Source of the DNA: Rebecca billardiae RCC1528 | Taxonomy: Eukaryota; Haptophyta | DNA: 64,000 nt | Reading direction: 5' to 3' | Assembly: GCA_965240325.2 (NCBI GenBank) | Contig: OZ251232.1 | Location: 310,001-374,000, forward strand | Shown here: positions 11,590 to 22,386 of the stretch, one piece after another | Layout: each line of letters begins with the position of its first letter | Position numbering within the stretch: the first letter of the stretch is position 1 | Notes under the pieces: model-generated | The model's input: only the letters and a program-made list of their open reading frames with translations | Told to the model about the DNA's origin: nothing | Databases searched by the model: none | Translations under genes and position numbers: made by a program

Positions 11590-13700
11590 CGCTCGCTCGA
11601 GGGGCCTCGTCGATGGACGCGCCGAGCGCCGTGACGTTGCTCCACACGACCACGGCACTGCCCAGCGCGCTGGAGCCGCTGCCATCTGGTGCTGCTGTGC
11701 CCGCGCCCAGCTGGGGCCCAGCTGCAGCTGCACTTGACTCCGCGCCGCATTGGCTGCAGCAGCAGGGATGGTGCCACGGCGGGCGGCGTGGGTCGGCGCA
11801 GCTGTCAGCTCGGCGGTGCGCGCCCGAGGGGCCCGGGCATTGGATGCACCGAGCGCGGTGTCACTGCTCGCCTCCCGCAGCGCGCTGGAGCCGCTGCCAT
11901 CCGACGCTGCTGCGCCCGCGCCCAGCTTGGGCAGCAGCGGCTGCGCTAGACTCCGCGCCGCGTGCGGCAGCAGCAGCAGGGATGGTGCCACGGTGGGCGG
12001 CGGCGGTTGCTGGAGCTGAAAACTCGGCTGTGTGCGCCCGAGGGGCCTGGGCGGTGGGCGCACCGAGCGCGGTGCCGCTGCTCGCCTCGCCCATGGCGCT
12101 CGAGCCGCTGCCATCCGACGCTGCTGCGCACGCGCCAAGCTTGGGCAGCAGCGGCTGCGCTCGACTCCGCGCCGAGTGCGGCGGCAGCAGCAGGGATGGT
12201 GCCAGGGCGGGCGGCGTGGGTCGCTGGAGCTGAAAGCTCGGCGGTGTGCGCCCGAGGGGCGTGGGTGCTGGACGCACCGAGCGCGGTGCCGCTGCTCGCC
12301 TCGCCCATGGCGCTCGAGCCGCTGCCATCCGGTGCTGGTGCGCCCGCGCCCAGCTGGGGCAGCAGCAGCAGCGGCGCTCGACTCCGCGCCGCGTGCGGCA
12401 GCAGCAGCAGGAATGGTGCCACTGTGGGCGGCGGCGGTTGCTGCAGCCGGCAGCTCGGTGGCGCACGCCCGAGGGGCCTGGGCTGCAGACGCGCTGAGCG
12501 CGCCATCGCCGCTCGCCTCCCGCAGCGCGCTGGAGCCCTGCCATCCGACGCTGCTGCGCTTGCGCCCAGCTTGGGCAGCAGCAGCTGCGCTCGACTCCGC
12601 GCCGCGTGCGGCGGCAGCAGCAGGGATGGTGCCACGGCGGGCGGCGGCGGTCGACGGAGCTGAAAGCTCGGCGGTGTGCGCCCGAGGGGCCTAGGCGTTG
12701 GACGCACCGAGCGCGGTGTCCCCGCTGGCCTCCCGCAGCGCGCTCGAGCCGCTGCCATCCGATGCTGCTGCACCAGCGCCCAGCTTGGGCAGCAGTAGCC
12801 GCGCCTGACTCCGCGCCGCGTGCGGCGGCAGCAGCAGGGATGGTGCCACGGCGGGTGGCGGCGGTCGACGCAGCTGAAAGCTCGGCGGTGCACGCCCGAG
12901 GGGCCTGGGCGGTGGGCGCACCGAGCGCGGTGCCGCTGATCGCCTCCCGCAGCGCGCTGGAGCCGCTGCCATCCGATGCTGCTGCACCAGCGCCCAGCTT
13001 GGGCAGCAGCAGCCGCGCCTGACTCCGCGCCGCGTGCGGCGGCAGCAGCAGGGATGGTGCCACGGCGGGCGGCGGCGGTCGACGCAGCTGTCGGCTCGGC
13101 AGCGCACGCCCGAGGGGCCTGGGCGCTGGGCGCACCGAACGCGGTGCCGCTGCTCGCCTCGCCCATGGCGCCTCGAGCCGCTGCCATCCGACGCTGCTGC
13201 GCCCGCGCCCAGCTTGGGCAGCAGCGGCTGCGCTCGACTCCGCACCGCGTGCGGCAGCAGCAGCAGGGATGGTGGCACGGCGGGCGGCGGTGGTTGCTGC
13301 AGCCGGCAGCTCGGCGGTGCACGCCCGAGGGGCCTGGGCGCTGGACGCACCGAGCGCGGTGCCGCTGCTCGCCTCGCCCATAGCGCTGGAGCCGCTGCCA
13401 TCCAGTGCTGCTGCGCCCGCGCCCGGCCAGGGCAGCAGCAGCAGCGCTCCACTCCGCGCCGCGTGCGGCAGCAGCAGCAGGGATGGTGCCACGGCGGGCG
13501 GCCGCAGCAGCTGAAAGCTTGGCAGTGCCCACCCGAGAGGCGTGGGCGCTGGACGCACCGAGCGCGGTGTAGCCGCTCGCCTCGTTCCGTAGCGCGCTCG
13601 AGCCTCTGCCATCCGATGCCGCTGCGCCCGTGCCCCGGCGCCGCTGCACGGCTGCAGCTGGCAGGCCTGGCAGCAGCTGCGCTCCGGAGGCTTCGCGCCG
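11590..13700. repeat. Left satellite array, about 10 units of ~213 bp
   Basis: The landmark CGCCCGAGGGGCCTGGGC recurs at about 11822, 12035, 12249, 12468, 12678, 12891, 13106, 13319 and 13530, giving a period close to 213. Units also share GAGCCGCTGCCATCC and CAGCAGCAGGGATGGTGCCA. Because 213 is divisible by three, Ala/Arg-rich frames stay open across many units on both strands, up to ~620 codons. They contain indels and no known domain, so I call this non-coding satellite. Confidence 0.88.
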
Positions 13701-13799
13701 CATGCGGTGGTAGCAGCAGGGAGGTGCCACGGCCAAGCCGGCGGCGGTGGTCGGGCGGTGCTGAGTGCTGCTTGGCACGCGCGCCGACCGGTCGTCGTT

Positions 13800-14560
13800 A
13801 AAACTACGTATCATACGTACTCTACTACAGTACTACGGTCCCGGCGTATAAGTATAGACTGCTGACCAGCTGACCGTGACCGTGTCGCGCCGGAGTGTAG
13901 CACGGTGATGACGCCAGCAGTCGAGCTGCTACTGCTGCTGCTCACTACTGATGCTCTTACATTGATGAGTTAGCTTCTACTAACTTACACTGTGAGCCGC
14001 CAGGCCCAGCACGACTTGTCGTCGCGACAGTCCGGCCGGACGCGGACGACGAGACCATCACATCACTGATAAGTGACTAGCTACGCGAGCAGTCAGGCTG
14101 TGACGGCGGACAGACGACAACACCGCCGCCAGGGTACCGATCCGGATAGACCGCTAGGTGGAGTAAGAGTCACTTATATATATATACGCACATGACGGCA
14201 GAGTGTCGGACAGCCGCCGCCCCGGAGCTGGCTGATGCATCGTCGTAGTCGGAGTACCGCTCTGAACGGCTAGTCGGAGCAGATTGACGATGATTCGTTC
14301 GAGATATATGCTCGGTGCCGTAGTACGCGTGGACAATTTAAAGAGTTCTTACGTACTCGTCTAGGCAGATGCTGATGTAGTGATGACGATGCATGATGCT
14401 GCTGATAACTTCTGCATCGCCTACCTGCCGGGCTACGACTGGTATGCGCCGCCGGCCTTATGAATATGAGCTGACCGGCATTGCCCGCCCCGGAACCTGC
14501 TGGCGGCTCGGCTCGCAGCAGGACAGAAGAAGTGTCGTAGCAACAGCTCCGGGGGCTGGC
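13800..14560. other. Unique centre of the quasi-palindromic element
   Basis: The stretch between the two opposed satellite arrays is less GC-rich and has many direction-switching CAGTACT/TAGTAC-type short motifs. No open frame with recognisable content was seen. It would form the loop if the element folded back. Confidence 0.5.
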
Positions 14561-14589
14561 CAGCGCGCCTGACGCGTGCATCAGCGTCA

Positions 14590-15900
14590 CTGCATTGCGC
14601 GCGTCTGCCGCCCAGGCCCCTCGCGCGTGCAGCACCGAGCTGCTAGCTGCATGCACCGCCGCCCGCCCGCCGTGGCGCCATCCCTGATGCTGCAGCCGCA
14701 CTCGGCGCGACAGGGCGCGGGCGCGGCAGCATCGGATGGCAGCGGCTCGAGCGCGCCGGGCGAGGCGAGAGGCGTCAGCGCGCTCAATGCACCCACCGCC
14801 CAGGCCCCTCAGGCGCACACCGCCGAGCTTTCAGCTCTAGCGTCGTCGCCCACCGTAGCACCATCCCTGCTGCTGCCGCCCCACGCGGCGCGGAGTCGAG
14901 CGCAGCCGCTGCTGCGCAAGCTTGGCGCGGGTGCAGCAGCGTCGGATGGCAGCGGCTCCAGCGCCATGGGCGAGGCGAGCAGCGGCACCGCGTTCGGTGC
15001 GTCCAGCGCCCAGGCCCCTCGGGCGTGCACCGCCGAGCCGACAGCTCCGTCGACCGCCGCCGCCCGCCGTGGCACCATCCCTGCTGCTGCCGCCGCACTC
15101 TGCGCGGAGTCGAGCGCAGCCGCTGCTGCCCAAGCTTGGCGCGGGTGCAGCAGCGTCGGATGGCAGCGGCTCCAGCGCCATGGGCGAGGCGAGCAGCGGC
15201 ACCGCGTTCGGTGCGCCCACCGCCCAGGCCCCTCAGGCGCACACCGCCGAGCTTTCAGCTCTAGCGACCGTCGTCGCCCACCGTAGCACCATCCCTGCTG
15301 CTGCCGCCGCACTCTGCGCGGAGTCGAGCGCAGCCGCTGCTGCCCAAGCTTGGCGCGGGCGCAGCAGCGTCGGATGGCAGCGGCTCGAGCGCCATGGGCG
15401 AGGCGAGCAGCGGCACCGCGTTCGGTGCGCCCACCGCCCAGGCCCCTCGGGCGTGCACCGCCGAGCTTTCAGCTCTAGCGACCGTCGTCGCCCGCCGTAG
15501 CACCATCCCTGGTGCTGCCGCCCCACGCGGCGCGGAGTCGAGCGCAGCCGCTGCTGCGCAAGCTTGGCGCGGGCGCAGCAGCGTCGGATGGCAGCGGCTC
15601 CAGCGCCATGGGCGAGGCGAGCAGCGGCACCGCGTTCGGTGCGCCCACCGCCCAGGCCCCTCGGGCGTGCACCGCCGAGCCGACAGCTCCGTCGACCGCC
15701 GCCGGCCGCCGTGGCACCATCCCTGCTGCTGCCACGGCACGCGGCGCGGAGTTGAGCGCAGCTGCTGCTGCCCAAGCTGGGCGCGGGCACAGTAGTGCTC
15801 GAGGCAGCGGCTCCAGCGCGCTTGGCAGTGCCGTGGGCGCATCGAGCAGCGTCACCACGCTCGGCGCGTCCGTCGTCCAGGCCCTTCGAACCAGTGACAC
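14590..15900. repeat. Right satellite array, inverted, about 6-7 units
   Basis: The landmark CCGCCCAGGCCCCTC, the reverse complement of the left array's landmark, recurs near 14799, 15010, 15222, 15435, 15648 and 15867. The array has the same ~213-bp period in opposite orientation. Unit boundaries at both ends are more diverged than the middle units, as usual for arrays homogenised by unequal exchange. Confidence 0.88.
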
Positions 15901-16166
15901 CAAGCTGTCAGCCGCGGCGACCGCCGTCATCCGTGCAGGACCATCCCAACGGCCCAGCTGCTGCTGCCGCGTGCAGCATAGAGTAGAGCGCCCCTCAGCC
16001 TGCCGGCAGAGTGGGGCGCAGGTGTTTGAAGCAGCACCCGGCGGTTGGTCCTGCGCTCCTGGGCACGGCTATGTACCTGTTGGTCTCATGAATGCGGGGG
16101 AATGCCAGCGCTCGCCACGCGTGCTCAGCCTCTCAGCCTCGCAAAGCAGAGGAGCACTTCATCTGC

Positions 16167-16751
16167 GAGCTCACACAGCTGTGCCGCTGCCGTCTCCTTG
16201 CTGTGACGCGCAGAGCAAGTCGAGGAGTGTCTGGCGACCACCGGTGCCAGTGCTGCGCCGACAGGTAGATGCCCACCACCCGGCCGCGCCCGTAGCATGG
16301 GCGATGGTGAGATGAGTGGCAGCACAGCGCACAGCTACGAGCAAGGTTGATGTGCGACGGTGTGGAGGCACGCGTGCTCGCGGCATGCTCCGAGCCCCGT
16401 GCTGCGTGCCCCCTGCTGCTTCTCGCCCTTGGTCGTCTCCTCGTCGATGCCCTCCTCCCCCGTACGCGTGAGCTCCGCGACGCCATCGGGCCAGCCTACC
16501 AACGAACAGTGGGCGTGGCGCCCTGCTGACGGCTGGCTGCCATCGCAAGCCATGCACGCCTGCACACGGCAACAGGGCCGTTTGCGCCCTGTTGCCGTGT
16601 GCACGGCCACAGCGGGCCGGTGCACACGGCAACAGCAGTGCGAAACCCCCTGAGGGTGACCCCTTTTGCGCCCCAGTGTGCACACGACAACAGGGCGCAA
16701 ACGCCCCTGTTGCCGTGTGCAGTCGCCAGTGGCAAACGCCAGACCTTACTG
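16167..16751. repeat. Right long terminal inverted repeat of the 6.2-kb element
   Basis: Reverse complement of 10508-11092. It ends in CGCCAGACCTTACTG immediately before the duplicated GTCTGAG. Similarity between arms stops abruptly near 16166 and 11093. Confidence 0.88.
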
Positions 16752-16758
16752 GTCTGAG

Positions 16759-18040
16759 AGGACGAGGCGAGTGCAGGTATCATAATCACGAACGGTAATG
16801 AGTACCACTCCGCCAATTGCCCAATTGGCAATTCAGCTCGAATTGCGAATAATAAAGCTCGTAATGCCGCGGGCCCGCGGCTCGCAAGCAGCCGTGCATG
16901 GCTCCGTGGCTCATGACCGCGCTTCCGGCCTCCGGGACTCCACTGACCACTCGGCCACCCGCGGGCGACAGAGACTTGCATCGACGCGGTGCGCGGGGCT
17001 TACAGTACGGAATACAGGGTGTCAGTGTCACGGGCTCACCAGAATATCACTCTCAGATCGATCGCCCGGTGCGCCTCGGGCCTCGGCGGCCGGACGGCCG
17101 TTGTCACTGTCAGCGGAGCCGCCGAACTGAATAATCGTCGCGCATTAACTAACAATTTGATTGCCTGCGTCAGTGCGTCGCCACCGCCGCCTCAGAGTCG
17201 ACAGGGCAGTTCAGCGTTCAGGGCTATCTGTGTCATCTGAGGCCTCGTCACGCCCGTGTCCGAGTGGCCGCGATTCACGGCCCGAATGGGCCTACCGAAT
17301 CAGCCTACGGAGTCTGGCAGGCCTGGCTAACTGGCAGCCGGATCGTAATAATTACGAACTTCGTCCGCCGCGTTTCGAATGATTATGAATCGCCAGACGG
17401 TGCGTCGACGAGCTGTTCCGCTCGGCGATGGAGTGATGGGCGACTACGAAGTACGAGGGTCGAGGGGGGGGCCGGGGGCCGGGGGGACCGGACTACGGCG
17501 AGGAGCGCTGATCCTGGTGTTTGTCTCTGCTGCAGTCACTCTCTGCTGCTCGATCTGCTGCTACAGCTTGCTGACTGCTCTGACGCCTGCCCGTTGCATA
17601 CCACCGGTCGTTAATATAATAATCTCATATTATAATAATTTATTAATAATATTATAAATAATTAAGGTCGTCTCTGAATTATCTCAATAATCGGAATATT
17701 GCATGAACCGCGGGTCCTGAACGGTCCGCACTCAGAATGAAGACCGCCAGTCCGCCGCTGGCTCGGAGAGTCGGAGCGCTCAGGCACTGTTACGTACATG
17801 TCATCAGGCCCGGCGGCCAGCGGCAGGCTGCAGGCCCGCGGCCGCAGCAGCCAGCAGGGCCGCCAGGGGCGCGGCCGCGCGGCCGCGGAGGTCTGCGCGC
17901 GATCGGCGTACCCCGGAGCCTGCGCTTCTGGCTACAGCTGCTGGGGCGGGTCCACGCCGTGAGATGGGCCTGCGCCGCGGCCGGCGGCAGCGTCACCCGT
18001 GACCATGGCGGCCCTGCGCGCGTGCGTGGAGCCCCTTCGC
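16759..18040. other. Gene-free spacer with an AT-rich patch
   Basis: No supportable gene. An AT-rich island at about 17612-17700 interrupts otherwise GC-rich DNA. The last ~300 bases are the 3' flank of RPN2. Confidence 0.45.
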
Positions 18041-21000
18041 TCACGCGCTGAACTCGAACGGGGCTGGCGGCGCCGGCTCCTCCATGTCGGCCGGGACGGC
18101 GGTGCCGCCCGTCTGCGACGGCTCCAGCAGCTCCTGGGGCTCGCCGGGCCGCAGGTCCTCGAGCATCACGAAGCCCGAGTGCCGCAGCAGCTGCGGCGCG
18201 CTCGGCGCGCCGGTGCCCGGCACCGTCGGCATCGAGGGCCCCTGCACGACCGGCGCGTACCGCGAGTCTGGCTGCACGGTGAGCACGGCCTCCTGCTGCG
18301 GCAGCACGCGCGCCGGGTTGCTCAGCAGCTGGAAGGGCGGCTCCTTCTCCTTGGGCGTCTTCTCCTTGGGCGCGCCCGGCTCGTCGGCCGCCGCGGGCGC
18401 GGCCGCCTTGCCCGATCCCTCCTTCGCGCCGCCGTCCACGTCCATCGCCGCCCCGCCGCCCTCCTTGTCCTTGGCGCGCCGCTCCGAGTCCTTGGCCTTC
18501 TCGCTGCGCTTCGCCTTTGCCGTCGTCGACAGCACGGCGGTGGCCACCTGCCGGGCGGCGGCGCGCGGCGGGCGCGGCGCGCGGCGCGCGCGCGTGAGCG
18601 CCACGCCCGCGCGCGCGCCACGCCGCCCGCGCCCGCGCCGCGCGCCGCGCGCGCACCTTGTCCACTTTGGACTTTGCGTCCGGCTTGACGGCGGGCGGGT
18701 AGGCGAACGACGAGGGCGGCGCGTTGGACGCGAAGCTCCACTTGGGCATGCGCAGCTCCGAGTTGAGGCCGATGAGCGCGGTGGGCGAGAAGGCGAGCGA
18801 GATGAACGGGACGAGCGGGTGCCAGAACCAAAAGTTGGTGAAGATCGCCATGCCCACGAACGCGGGCAGCTTCTTGTGGCCTGCGCGCGCGCCGCCCCGA
18901 GCGCGCAGCCATCGGCCACTCAGCCGCGCGCGCACGGCGGCAAGCGGCGCGCGCGGCGCTCGTGGCGGCGCGCGCCCCGCGGCGCGTGCGCGCACCGCGC
19001 TGCGACATGAGCTGGATCGTCACGTTGCGCCCGCCCGCCTCGAGGATGCCCGACGCGAGGATGGCGCCGAAGCGCGTCATCGCGTCCTCGTGCTTGTCCG
19101 AGACGACCTGCGGCACGGCACGGCACAGCGCGGGACGGCGCGGCACGGCCGTCGCGTCGCGTCGCGTCGCGTCGCGGCGCGGCGCGGCGCACATCGGCGC
19201 GGCGGGCAGCGAGCACGCACGCGGCGGTGAGCGCGAGCGGCGCGCGCGGCGGCGGCGTCGGCGAGGCGCGCGCGGCCGACGGCGCAGCGCACCTTCTCCA
19301 GCTGCTTGCGCAGCTGCCCGGCGCGCGACTCGGGCCCCTGCGGCGACGACTGCAGCAGCACCATCGCGCTCGCGATCAGCGCGCCCTGCCGCACGTACTC
19401 GACCGAGTCTGTCGACATCTTGTGCAGCATCTCGATGGCGTCGCGGAGGCCGGTGCCGGCGCACGCGACGCCGACGGCCATGGTCGCGCCGTACCGCACG
19501 TGCGGGTTGTAGCTCTCCGCGAGCAGCGCGACCACCTTCGGGCACTGCGCGGGCGCGTTGGCGAGGATGAAGCCGAGCGCCGTGACCGCGCCGCGCCGCA
19601 CGTTGTCCGACACGTCCGAGACGGCGATGTCGAGCACGCGCCGGATGGCCGAGTTGTTCGAGGTGCCGGCGTAGGCGAGCGCGAGGGTGTACGCGCCGCC
19701 GTACCGCAGGATGTCGTCCTTGTCCAGCAGCAGCTGCGTGATCATCCCGTCCGCCTCCTCCTCGCGCCCGTAGAAGACGACGCCGAGCGAGACGGAGAGA
19801 GCGCGGATGATCTTCTCGTGCTGCGTGTCGTGCGCGTACGCCACCATCTCCTCCGACGCGCGCGCCGAGCCCGAGCCGGCCATCACGAGGCCCATGGCGA
19901 AGGCGGCGGCCTCGCCCGCGACCGCCGAGTCGTTGTACAGCACGCCCTTCAGCTCGTCGTACAGCGCCGCGTCCTCCGTCGCCATGCACGCGAGGCCGAG
20001 CCCGAGGCACGCGCCGTGCAGCACCGTCTCGTTGGAGCCCGCGTTGCGCAGCGCGCCGAGCAAAAAGTCGCGCACCGAGGCGCCGTGGTTGGCGTGGATG
20101 AGGCCGAGGGCGTAGAGCGCGCCGCCCTCGGAGAAGGGCGACGCGGAGATCCCCTGCGTCGGCAGGTACGGCTGCAGCAGCCGCATCGCCTCCGTCATGT
20201 GCCCGCGGTGGATCACGCCGAGCGTCGCGGTCGCAACAAACTTGGACCAGTTGGTCGCGCGCGCGAGCCACTCGAGGTTGTCGCGGAGGAACGTGTCGGC
20301 GGTGGTGCCGGCGGACATGAGCGAGTGCGCGAGGACGATCGCGGAGTGGCACAGCGCGTTGCGCGGCTCGACCGCCGCCTTCATCGACGAGAGCAGCGCG
20401 AGGTCCGTCTTGTTGTTCCGGCAGAGGAACTCGAGGTGCAGGTGGATGGGCAGCACGCCCGTCAGGATGCGGCCGAGCTTGGCGCGCCGCGTCAGCTCGG
20501 CGTCGGCGGCGTCGGCGGCGGCGGGCGCGGCGGGCGGCGCGGCGGCGGCGGCGGCGGCGGCGTCGACGGCCATCGGCTCGGCCGGCGGCGCCGCGCCGCC
20601 CTCCGCCGCGGGCGCGCCCTCGCTCGGCGGCGCGGCGGCCGCGGCGGGCGGCGGCGGCGGCGGCGGGTGGACAAGCGCGCCCACCTTTGCGACAAACGAC
20701 TGCGAGCCGTTCTCGACGAGGTCGAAGGCGACCTGGCACGCGAGGAGGAACTCGCGGTCGGTGCCGTCGGCCAGCTTGGTCATCGTCGCGGCCACCGCGT
20801 CCACGTCGCCCAGCCGCGTGAGGCACTCGCACAGCCCGAGGTAGTCGGGCGAGGGCAGCCTGCGGAACACAGACACGAGCAGCCGCAGCACGTGCGTGCG
20901 GAACTCGCGCGAGGTGATGGCGCTCTTGCACGCGTCGAGGCAGTGCTCGAGCATGTGCGGCGTGAGGCCGGCGTCGGGCACGGGCGCGCCCGCCTCCGCC

Positions 21001-22029
21001 GCCGCCGCCGCCGCCGCCTCCGCCTCGGCGAACGTGCAGCTCGCGCCCACGCCCGCCAGCCGCTCGCGCGTGAGCGCGCGGTAGATCACGTCCAGCCGGC
21101 GCGACTCGATCGCAATCCCCAGCACCTGCTTGTACTGCTCGCGGTCGAAGCACGAGTCGAACATGCGCTCGACGAGCTCGACGAGCCGCGCGTCGATGTC
21201 CGCAGGGCTCCCCGCCGCCCCCTCCTCCTCGCCCCCCTTCACCGGCTTGCCCTCCGTCGCGCGCACGTGCTGCTGGCAGTACTCGTCGATGCACTTTGCG
21301 AGTAGCGTGTCCACGTACTCCGAGCCCACGCCCGAGACGTCGAAGAGCGAGCCGGCGCCGAGCGCGTACGTGAGCGCGTCGTCGAGCTCGCCCAGCTGGA
21401 AGTACACCTTCGAGGCCACCAGCGCGGCGAGCTCGCGCGACTTGAACGAGTCGTCCTCGTACAGCGCCTCGCTGCGCGCGGCGCGAGCGCGCGGCGCGGC
21501 GCGCGGCGCGAGAGCAAAGGCGCGCGCGCGCCGCGTGGCACGCCGAGTGAGGGCGAGGTCGCGCCGAGGCGGCAGCGCGGAGCGGATGCGAGCAGGCAGC
21601 CACCGCGCGCGCTCGCGCGCCACTGCTGTGCCCCACGGCAGCGCACGCGACGCGCTGCCGGCGTGCCGCGCGCGCGGTGGCGATCGCACGCGCAGTGCGC
21701 GCGCACATGTCTGGCAGGCAATCGGCGATCTCGGCCCAGAAGTCGTCGACGACGGCGTTGAGCTTGGTCAGCGCGTACGCTTTGATGTCCAGCTGGTCCT
21801 CCTCCAGCATGGCGATCAGGCCCGAGGCTGAAGCACGGCCGCGGGCCGCGGGGCGGGGGCGGGAGCCATCATGATCCGAGCTCCGCGCGCCGCACGCGCG
21901 GCAAGCCTCGCGCCTGGTGCGCGCAGTGCCGGAGGTGCGCGGTGCGGGGCGGAAGTGCTGTCTGCGCGCGAGGCACGCACCCGACGTGATCGTCGGCGCC
22001 CCGGGCGCCATCTGCACGGCGACGCTCAT
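18041..22029 (-). CDS. RPN2: 26S proteasome regulatory subunit RPN2 (PSMD1)
   Basis: Scaffold subunit of the 19S regulatory particle base, which binds RPN1/RPN10/RPN13 and the ATPase ring in nucleus and cytosol. Six exons are inferred: 22029-21981, 21827-21707, 21471-19293, 19107-18996, 18880-18657 and 18547-18041, giving 1063 residues. Human PSMD1 is ~950; the extra length is a Pro/Ala-rich insertion near residue 320. Start [19 protein letters not shown] splices onto [20 protein letters not shown], matching the family N-terminus. The PC-repeat toroid is visible as alpha-helical repeats: [57 protein letters not shown] and [20 protein letters not shown]. The segments after it ([32 protein letters not shown] and [12 protein letters not shown]) are diagnostic of RPN2 rather than RPN1. 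The acidic C-terminus ending PFEFSA corresponds to the RPN13-binding tail. All junction phases agree. Confidence 0.96.
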
Positions 22030-22386
22030 CCCCCTGGCGCCGTGCGCTCCAGCGGCTGGCGCGCGCGCTTGTCGTCCGACGCTGCTGCCACTGCGCTCTG
22101 CGAGTCGTTGCCGGACTCTTCCTGGAAAATCCGGTGGTTCTCGTCCGACAAGACCGTGCGGGTACCGATCGAGCGCGATGCATATGATAGGATAAGTACC
22201 GTGCGCAGATGATTCGAAGTCTTGCGACAGCCGCTCCAATAATCAAGCCTCAGTCGATCGGACGATCGCACTCACCGCATACATACAAGCCTTTTACCCG
22301 CGGGGAGGCTGCCACTGGCCCCTGCCGACCCCACCGACGACAGCGGCACGGGACGAGCGCCGGGCACCCTGCGCAGGCTCGCCGGG
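22030..22386. promoter_or_regulatory. Divergent intergenic region RPN2 / unknown gene
   Basis: 357 bp separate two divergently read starts, so it probably carries both promoters. It is less GC-rich than the coding DNA and contains no TATA box that I can place with confidence. Confidence 0.45.

Larger units (their letters stand above)
10508..16751. mobile_element. 6.2-kb quasi-palindromic transposon-like element
   Basis: The left and right ends are long inverted repeats of ~585 bp, nearly identical: 10508-11092 and 16167-16751. The termini read CAGCCAGGTTTGGCG and, on the complementary strand, CAGTAAGGTCTGGCG. The direct repeat GTCTGAG flanks both sides (10501-10507 and 16752-16758), a 7-bp target-site duplication. 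Inside are two opposed arrays of a ~213-bp satellite and a unique centre of ~0.75 kb (13800-14560). No transposase or other protein domain is recognisable, so it is non-autonomous or relies on an unknown protein. CAG...CTG ends with a 7-8 bp duplication recall hAT- or KDZ-type elements, and Dada elements also make 6-7 bp duplications. The superfamily is unresolved. Confidence 0.85.

Noticed and set aside
11861-13814. Two overlapping ~600-codon open frames on the minus strand
   Set aside because: They run through the ~213-bp satellite, whose period is a multiple of three. Open frames exist on both strands and in the inverted array as well, with no domain.
19227-21305. 692-codon plus-strand open frame
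   Set aside because: Antisense shadow of RPN2 caused by high GC.
19077-21689. Reading RPN2 as a single ~870-codon open frame
   Set aside because: The first and last parts are intron sequence read in frame; conserved RPN2 segments require splicing on both sides.
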